64,000 nucleotides of DNA from Mucor racemosus (lineage: Eukaryota; Mucoromycota; Mucoromycetes; Mucorales; Mucoraceae): contig JAPEHQ010000003.1 of NCBI GenBank assembly GCA_027405735.1, positions 1,488,001-1,552,000 on the forward strand, given 5' to 3'. A program made the translations under genes and the position numbers. Below are positions 57,452 through 64,000 of the stretch, in pieces. Positions within the stretch are counted from its first letter, which is position 1; each line of letters starts with the position of its first letter. The notes beneath the pieces are model-generated. The model saw nothing but the letters and a program-made list of their open reading frames with translations, had not been told where the DNA came from and searched no databases.

Positions 57452-58888
57452 ATGACTTTAGATGAAAAAGCAAATGTTCTTGTACTAGGTGGTGTTGGTT
57501 TCATTGGAAGAAATTTCATACATTATTTATTAACCAACAATCTTGTGGCTGACATTCGAGTTGCTGATAAAATGTTACCACAAACTGCTTACTTGTCAGA
57601 GACATTTAAAACCGAGTTTTCTAAAATAGAATTCAAGCAAACCAACCTGATCAATCAAGGTAAGATAAAGTACATATGATACACCAAAATGACTAACAAA
57701 AAAACACGACAATTAGCTTCTATTGCAGCCTGCTTTGATAGAGAAGATGGAAAAGAATTCGATTACGTATTCAATTTCGCTGCTGAAACAAAATACTCTC
57801 AGGTGCCTGAAATCTATCAAGAACGTATTTTTAATTTATCTGTCAATTGTGCAAAAGAAGCAGCAAAAAGAAATGTGAAACTTTTCATTGAAATGTCCAC
57901 TGCAGAAGTATACGATAGCAATCAGGTAAATCTTTTGTTTCATTGTGTGTAATTGATTGCTTATATAATTCTACTTTTTAGGAAACTTCTACCGAATCAT
58001 CAAAAATCAATCCTTGGACCGTCATCGCCAAGCATAAATACAAAGCAGAAGAAGAGTTGAAAAAGATTGAAGGGTATACGATATATACATACAAAGAGCT
58101 AATCTCCAAAATACTCAACATTTACCATCTAGTTTAAACTTGATCATTCTTCGCCCTGCCGTTGTTTATGGTCCAGGTGCTCTTTTGGGCTTAAGTAAGT
58201 TTACTTTATTGCGCCTCGTGTGAGAATCAATTTTTATTTACTTTGTGTTTATTCGCTCGTTCTTATAGCACCACGTTTGATTATCGGCAGAATCTACAAA
58301 TATCTCGATGAGGAAATGAAATTACTTTGGTCTAAAGATTTAAAATTAAACACTGTTCATGTAGAAGATGTATCAAGAGCATGTTGGTACTTGGCACAAT
58401 GGTATACCGACAATAATATCAGTTCTTCAGGCCAGGTTCCTATCTTTAATTTAGTCGATAAACAAGATACAGATCAAGAAGTTATCAACAAGCAATTGCA
58501 AAGTATTTTCGACATTAAAACCGGTTATCATGGTAGTGTTGTTTCTACTTTTGCCAAGGTATTACATGTGCATATTGTTCATATCTTTTTCACATGTCAA
58601 AGTTAACATAACAAACACGTTTAGCTCAACTTGGATGCTGTCATTGAAGCTGTCAATGAAAAACATTTAGCACCATGGGCAGAGCTTGTTCGTAAAAACG
58701 GAATTGTTGTTACCCCATTATCACCTTATCTCGATGAAGAATTATTATATAATAACGCTCTTTCTGTTGATGGATCTAAAATTGAACATGAAACTGGATT
58801 TACCTATTCTGTTCCTAATTTGACAGAGGAAAAACTGATAGAGATTATCGATGGTTATAAGGCTTTGCAAGTTTGGCCCAAAGACTAA
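57452..58888 (+). CDS. extended-SDR, NAD-dependent epimerase/dehydratase-like protein
   Basis: Proposed exons: 57452-57659, 57717-57925, 57982-58073, 58133-58194, 58269-58558, 58625-58888; all GT-AG, in frame, about 374 residues. The N-terminal Rossmann fold has the NAD motif GGVGFIGRN, and FAAETKYSQ, STAEVYDSN and LRPAVVYGPG follow the order of extended SDRs. The Ser/Thr of the catalytic set (STAEVY) is present. In the place of the usual YxxxK the sequence is IAKHK inside NPWTVIAKHKYKAEEEL, so the catalytic Tyr appears replaced by Ile, while the Lys remains. The protein may therefore bind NAD without classical epimerase chemistry, or use another residue. Substrate is unknown. Confidence 0.85.
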
Positions 58889-58901
58889 TTTTAACATTTA
58901 G

Positions 58902-58935
<34 letters not shown>

Positions 58936-59104
58936 AATTATTATAACCCAAAGTTTTGATTATTCGTGATAAACAAAATCAATGATATCTATACAAATAA
59001 AAAGCATTTTATGGTTCTTTTGACATTGCAAGTGCCTTTATACATCAATATACCACAATAACTATATAGATCTGATTCATAAATCTGTTACAACTGTCAA
59101 AAAT
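58889..59104. other. SDR gene 3' flank with 29-base T tract
   Basis: A T29 homopolymer at 58905-58933 lies 16 bases after the stop codon. The rest is AT-rich sequence with AATAAA-like words. Confidence 0.5.
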
Positions 59105-60590
59105 ATAAAATGATTTGTTTTCAAGCATGGCTACGATCAAAACTATGGTTATTAGGCAAGACATCAGATTATTCTTTTTTTGTATTTCTATACCATTTGA
59201 AATTTTACCACTTTCCTGGAATATTTCGTGGGTTTGCAGCCAGTTTTAGCTTTTCATTGATTAGATATGTAAATATCATTGCCTTCGCTTTGATCTGGTA
59301 ATCAAGGAATATGTCAAACAATGCAGTAGTAAATAATGATATTTGATCTTAAAATGCGGTTAAATGAAAATATCAGTCTCTAATATAGACTGCTACCTAT
59401 ATTAAAAACATTAGTCCCTTATGTTAGAATGCATACTCAGATACAAGAAAAGAATACCAGCTTAATAGCCTGATATGCCTTATTAAACGGTGCATATATA
59501 TCCTTGGAATATTAAAACAAAAAGAGAGAAGCAACACACGTAGAAAAGGATTATTTTCAAGGCTTTACATTATTTAGCACAATTAAAACACTGCTAAATT
59601 GCACATTTCATCCAATGTAAAAACAGCATTACAGCGACTGAACTATAAACTAAGAAAAATAGGTAATATCTGTTACTATAATGGAAACATAAAGTTTTGT
59701 ACTAGACAAACCGTCTGTCATATCATACCTTCATTAAAAAACTGCAAAAGCGAGCCCGTAAAGCGACGCTGTAATTGAGCATAGCAAGATTGAACGATTA
59801 AGTCTCTTATACTATGGTATATATGTATCTAAGTTTTTAATAAAAAAAGTCCTTTTTTTTACTTTTCTTATATTTAACCACGTATGGTCTGAAAATTCAG
59901 TTTTTGTAGCGGACATTTTTGGGACTCATTTTATCCTTACCAACACTCATGATTTTTATCAAAAAATAGAAAAATCAAATTTTGATACCAAAATCAACGT
60001 TTAAATATACTACAATGTGAGAGAAAATTGTAGCCATGACTAATACATATTTTATAAAGGCTTAATATTAAATGTTAACTAATGAAACTTTGTACTTTTG
60101 GCCCAAAAACGGTTTTTTTATTAAAGAATTTTCATGTAATATTTTGCAATAAAAATGTTTATTGTTTTTTATTGAGCAAATAGAGCGCTAAATTCTGCAT
60201 ATGTGTACATTTTTTGTTTTTATAATTGGTAGTATAATTATTTCTAAATTTGCAAAACCAAAACTAAAAAATTAAAAAATGTCAAAATTGATGATCTGGA
60301 CAAAAATAATTTTCGAAATTAATATCCCGCTTATAAGCCTTGTAAGTCTTAAAAATAAGAGATTTTATAATACTTGAGAATTTTTCAAGAATTTACGATG
60401 CTGTATCCACTTGATTCAAGCTTATTACTGTAAATATTTATACATATCAATATTGAGTGGTAGTGTATTTGATGATAATATAGTCTTACTTTATAATTGT
60501 TGCGTTAGAGGCAATTTACATTAAGTTTTATTAGCCTTACCTCTCCAATATAATAAACATAAACATGGCCATCACTGGAACCCACTGAAA
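59105..60590 (+). repeat. repeat family B, copy 3 (no insertions)
   Basis: Contains in one piece the 5' part seen at 18775-19116 and the body seen in both inverted arms, without MITE or mariner insertions. It therefore shows the empty sites near 59435 (MITE), 59645 (element 1) and 59810 (element 2). It is truncated just inside the dynein-like exon (60545-60590, VYVY end). Confidence 0.8.
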
Positions 60591-60599
60591 AATTTGACT

Positions 60600-60745
60600 A
60601 TATTATATTTTTTGTGAAATATAGCCAGTTTTTGTGTTATTAGAACTAGCATCATTACATGATATAGAGCAAAAATAAAGATTTTTTTGTAAACCAAATT
60701 GCTGCTGATACCCAACAAATAGTAATATTATACCAAAAAGAGGAA
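60600..60745 (-). repeat. repeat shared with 8525-8690 (inverse)
   Basis: The inverse of the segment at 8525-8690, including AATTGCTGCTGATACCCAAC. It adjoins B here and lies outside the left B arm there. Confidence 0.6.
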
Positions 60746-60751
60746 AAATAA

Positions 60752-61050
60752 GTACGCGTAAAAATCTGAAACATTAACACTGAAAAATCAATATTAACTG
60801 CAAAAGATAGGATATTTCTGGATACTTATTTTTGGATTAAAGTTGAACATCTAAGGTACATTCGTATATCATTTTTTCTTGGCGTTATTTAGTAGGAAAA
60901 AAAGTAGAGCAGGGATGAAAAATGAGAATCAGTTTTTAGGGAGAAAGCTATGGACGTTACCTGTTTTTGAGTCTTTCTTGAGATATAAAATAAATTTAAT
61001 AATAGGTGGCATAATGCGACTAGCTAATATCTATTTAGCAGTGTCTAAGT
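60752..61050 (-). repeat. repeat family A, short inverted fragment
   Basis: Matches 46020-45800 in the same orientation (TACGCGTAAAAATCTGAAAC, then GGATACTTATTTTTGGATTA and AGAGCAGGGATGAAAAATGA). It corresponds to about 2470-2770 of copy 1. Confidence 0.7.
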
Positions 61051-61543
61051 TATGGTATTATTAGACGATATTCCTAAAAAGAGTAAGATTAACGACAAAT
61101 ACTACTCTTGTATTTACAATACCCTGTCCATTTCATGTCGTCTGCATGTGATTTATCATTTTAATTTGTCAACTTATCATTAGTTAGTAGACGTAGCAAC
61201 ATTTCTGTTATAAAGCCTAGATCACAAGCAAAATTTTCAAGTTGAGACTTTACTGGTAGTACTTGATTTGTATACCTGGATTTTCAAGTATTTAGGCTTA
61301 GTGAAATGCTTGCTTAGGTTATATATTTGCACTCGCTAATGCTCAACCACTATGCGAGCTCTAATTTAGACAAACAATAGGAGCAGACTAATAATGCTAG
61401 ATTTTGTATCGAATAGTAAGTAGCGTGTATCAATCAACGGCTGCATGTTTATATGAAAGGTAAGTGATTTTACAATATGAAAGTTGATTTAAAGATACAC
61501 AGTTTTATTATCAACACAAAATAATGCTTTGAACTGCATACAA
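61051..61543. other. P450 3' flank
   Basis: No gene or repeat recognised. Confidence 0.4.
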
Positions 61544-63453
61544 TTATACAATTAATCTATCATCACGTTCAATGAATCGAAGTTTGAAAGGTCCTGGCAC
61601 TACAGTGACCCCTTCATTTCTAATATCAGTCAAGTTTGGATAAATTACTTGTCCCTTTGATGTAAGAGCAGGTTCAATAGTGCATTGTGCTATTAGCCTT
61701 GTAACAATGGTGAATAACTTGTTTTCAGTCTACATTTACAAGTAATAATATCTCACGGTTAGAATAAAAGATCTTGACATATTAATATTACTTACTAATA
61801 AAATACCAGGACACACACGTCTACCGCATCCAAAAGAAAAATGATCTCTATCCTCAAATCTTCCATGTGCTCTGGTATGCATTGTATGTGTATCATGTAG
61901 AAATCGCTCTGGTATGAACTTTTCAGGTTCAGTAAATGCATATTCATCGTTATGTAAAGCATGGATGTTGCTGACCAAAATGCTTCCTTTAGGAATTAAG
62001 TAGTTTCTGTAGACAACTAGGAAAGAATATCAAGCGTTAGGGATGTCTAAAGTTCCTAATAAATACCATTACAAGAATTACCGTCTTCACTGGCTTTACG
62101 TGGAATCCCAAAATAAACAGGTGGACACATACGCAAACATTCTTTTTGAACTGCATTGTAGTAAGGAAGCTCAAGACGATCTTCAAATGCAGGGATACGA
62201 TAGTGTTTTCTAATGAAATTGTCAATTTCCCTGGCAAGCTTTCGTTGTACTTCAGGGTAATGACACAGAAGAGCAAATGTCCAAGCAGTAGTGCTACATA
62301 CAAACTCAATGCCAGTAGTAAGTATTTCACCTATCGAATGTTAACATATTTCAATGAGTATTGTAATCTGATACAACTTACCCATAGCTATAGTAATATT
62401 CTTTTCGTCGATATCGTATTCTTCTTTCAAAATATCAATCCTTTTGATCAAGTTATCTCTACTACTCTCCCGAGCATTTTGAATTAGTTTTTGTATTAAA
62501 GGATAACCTACATTGTTGGCATAGTTTCTCATTTTACGTCTCTTTCTTGAAAAAATATCTAAATATGGCATAATTGAAAAGAATCCAACAGTATTATTAA
62601 AAGCACCAGTGTATTGTAGGTTTGCACTGCTCATGCCCATAATGCACTTGTAAAGAGGATCATTTGGTGATTTTACCCCTGAATTACCAAATGCCGTTGA
62701 TAGGATAACATTGGTTAAATTGCACCGAATAAAAGGAAGAGGATCCACATTGCCATGATTTTGTGTCTTCTTGATCAGTTGCTCTACTGATACTCGTGCT
62801 TCTTCTTGTAAAACTGGATCAAACCCTTTCAATGAACTCGGAGATAAGATGTCAAGGATAGCGGCACGGATATCTTCCCGTTTTATATCATTTTCAGCAA
62901 CAGCAACCTGTCTTTTTAGCAGGAATCTGGTCAATTTAAATGTAATTGTTACGATATATATATATATATGCATACCTTCCAACTCCACTGCTTATGGCAT
63001 TATCAAACATAAAATGTGGACTATCCGAGATCAAGTTTGCTTCTAAATTAAATATATCATCAGCTATAGTAGAGTCGCCTATGAATATCCAGTCTTGAAA
63101 ACCAATTTTGACACTTAGAATTGGCCCTAGTTCTTTGTGCCATTCAGTAATTTTGTGTGCTGGCATATTTCCTAATGATAAGGTATGACCTAACGACATT
63201 TATGTAAGCAATCATTGATGAATATCCTTGCTTTATATCATGATTTACCAAAGTAAATTAAAGAGCCTGGAGGTGTAGGGATCATTCTATACTTTTTGGA
63301 ATTGATCTTCCTATCATTTCTGCCTCGAAAAATCATCTTTATTCCGTACATTGTGATGGCAGTAGCAAGTATAGCACTTGTGATTGGTATAAAGTTGTCA
63401 GATTTTCTTATTTTCTGGAATTCATTGAGTAAATCAGAGTAATTGAATCCCAT
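61544..63453 (-). CDS. cytochrome P450 monooxygenase
   Basis: Proposed exons (minus): 63453-63249, 63189-62976, 62926-62382, 62330-62082, 62016-61796, 61729-61544; all GT-AG, in frame, about 539 residues (typical P450 length). An N-terminal hydrophobic anchor (PITSAILATAITMYGIKMI) is followed by a proline-rich hinge (MIPTPPGSLIYFGHTLSLG), ELGPILSVKIG, an I helix (TTGIEFVCSTTAW) with the conserved acid and Thr, the ExxR motif ECLRM (about 386), the PERF-type motif FIPERF and the heme loop FSFGCGRRVCPG (about 462-475, Cys ligand). It should sit in the ER membrane and oxidise a hydrophobic substrate with a P450 reductase. The clan and substrate cannot be told from sequence alone. Confidence 0.93.
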
Positions 63454-63606
63454 TTTGATTTACTAAAGTGAAAGAAGGTACGAGATATCTCAATACAACA
63501 TTGTAAATGTATTAACAATAGCTAATTTCATTGTACCTGAATTTAGATCATGTACAGAAGTATTCACGCTTTCAAAGCATTTTATTGGGTATCTTTAGTG
63601 TACATG
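63454..63606. other. short spacer between P450 start and next gene's stop
   Basis: Only about 150 bp separate the P450 start from the stop of the gene to its right, so the two genes are tandem on the minus strand and the P450 promoter is compact or overlaps that gene's 3' UTR. Confidence 0.5.
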
Positions 63607-64000
63607 TCAACTACTATATGTATGTATATACAAAGCATCTCTAGATAATATTGCCAAAAACTCATTAAATCCATTGTCTGTATGCTTGATATCAAGTGTA
63701 GGACCATTTGTAGTAAAAGCCTGTATTTGTTCATCTTTGGTTCGTATTTTTACCTAATTTGACATGGATTAATAACAAACAAACCATAATTCTTTATTAA
63801 AACCTACGAAATCTTTTTCAGCATAGCAAAGAAATAAATTATCATTTCTCATAAAATGCGTATTCCTGCAGATTGGTAATGTTTCTTGCTGTACCGTAAA
63901 AGACCAGTCTTCTTTTACAATTAGGGGTTCATTATTATCAACTACTTGATTGATATTATGCTTTATTGTACCATTATTGCTTTTTGAGGTACAAAAAGCC
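63607..64000 (-). CDS. 3' part of an unrecognised gene, cut by window edge
   Basis: Two exon pieces (minus): 64000-63808 and 63753-63607, joined over a 54-bp GTAGGT..TTAG intron. The frame stays open for about 113 residues, including DWSFTVQQETLPICRNTHFM, then RNDNLFLCYAEKDFVKIRTK and FTTNGPTLDIKHTDNGFNEF, and ends before a stop at 63607-63609. Composition looks like real protein. I recognise no family or motif. Its start lies beyond 64000. Confidence 0.55.

Overview
This window looks like nuclear DNA of a filamentous fungus, most likely an early-diverging zygomycete of the Mucoromycota (Mucorales). That assignment is an inference from AT-rich DNA, many short GT-AG introns (about 47 to 99 bases), a class IV chitin synthase, a fungal plasma-membrane proton pump, a perilipin-like protein, a Ty3/chromovirus retrotransposon and a Crypton with a GCR1-type domain. 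No bacterial, plasmid or organelle features were seen.

Layout. Positions 1-21,600 are a transposon-rich, gene-poor block. It holds a decayed DDE element (355-1346), a repeat family here called A split by an apparently intact Crypton tyrosine-recombinase element (3521-6426), and a large inverted pair of another repeat (B, about 9,535-15,965). The B pair is centred on a 116-bp MITE, and each arm is interrupted by a different dead Tc1/mariner element. Repeat B carries a fragment of a host WD-repeat gene resembling cytoplasmic dynein intermediate chain.

Positions 21,660-29,480 are a gene island: a five-exon GLI-like C2H2 zinc-finger regulator (-), ATP synthase gamma (-) divergent from COX20 (+), and a perilipin-like lipid-droplet protein (-). 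Then come about 2.5 kb of non-coding DNA and a complete Ty3/gypsy chromovirus (32,046-38,410) with apparently identical 483-bp LTRs and a GATCC target duplication, so a young insertion. Positions 38,416-47,640 are again gene-poor. They contain a 2-kb array of 21-bp units that encode degenerate heptapeptides, bracketed by 90-bp units, and an inverted long copy of repeat A.

Positions 47,642-58,888 are a second gene island: plasma-membrane H+-ATPase (-), class IV chitin synthase (-) and an extended-SDR NAD-dependent epimerase-like gene (+, divergent from chitin synthase). A third B copy and an A fragment follow. The window ends with a six-exon cytochrome P450 (-) and the 3' part of an unrecognised gene (-).

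The host genes serve respiration (ATP3, COX20), membrane energisation (PMA), cell-wall synthesis (CHS), lipid storage (perilipin) and oxidative metabolism (P450). They do not form an evident single pathway. The most unusual material is in the repeat regions: nested insertions whose empty sites can be read directly, host-exon capture, and the coding-periodicity satellite at 40.4-42.5 kb. Exon junctions were placed by hand from GT/AG signals and frame continuity, and no similarity search was run.
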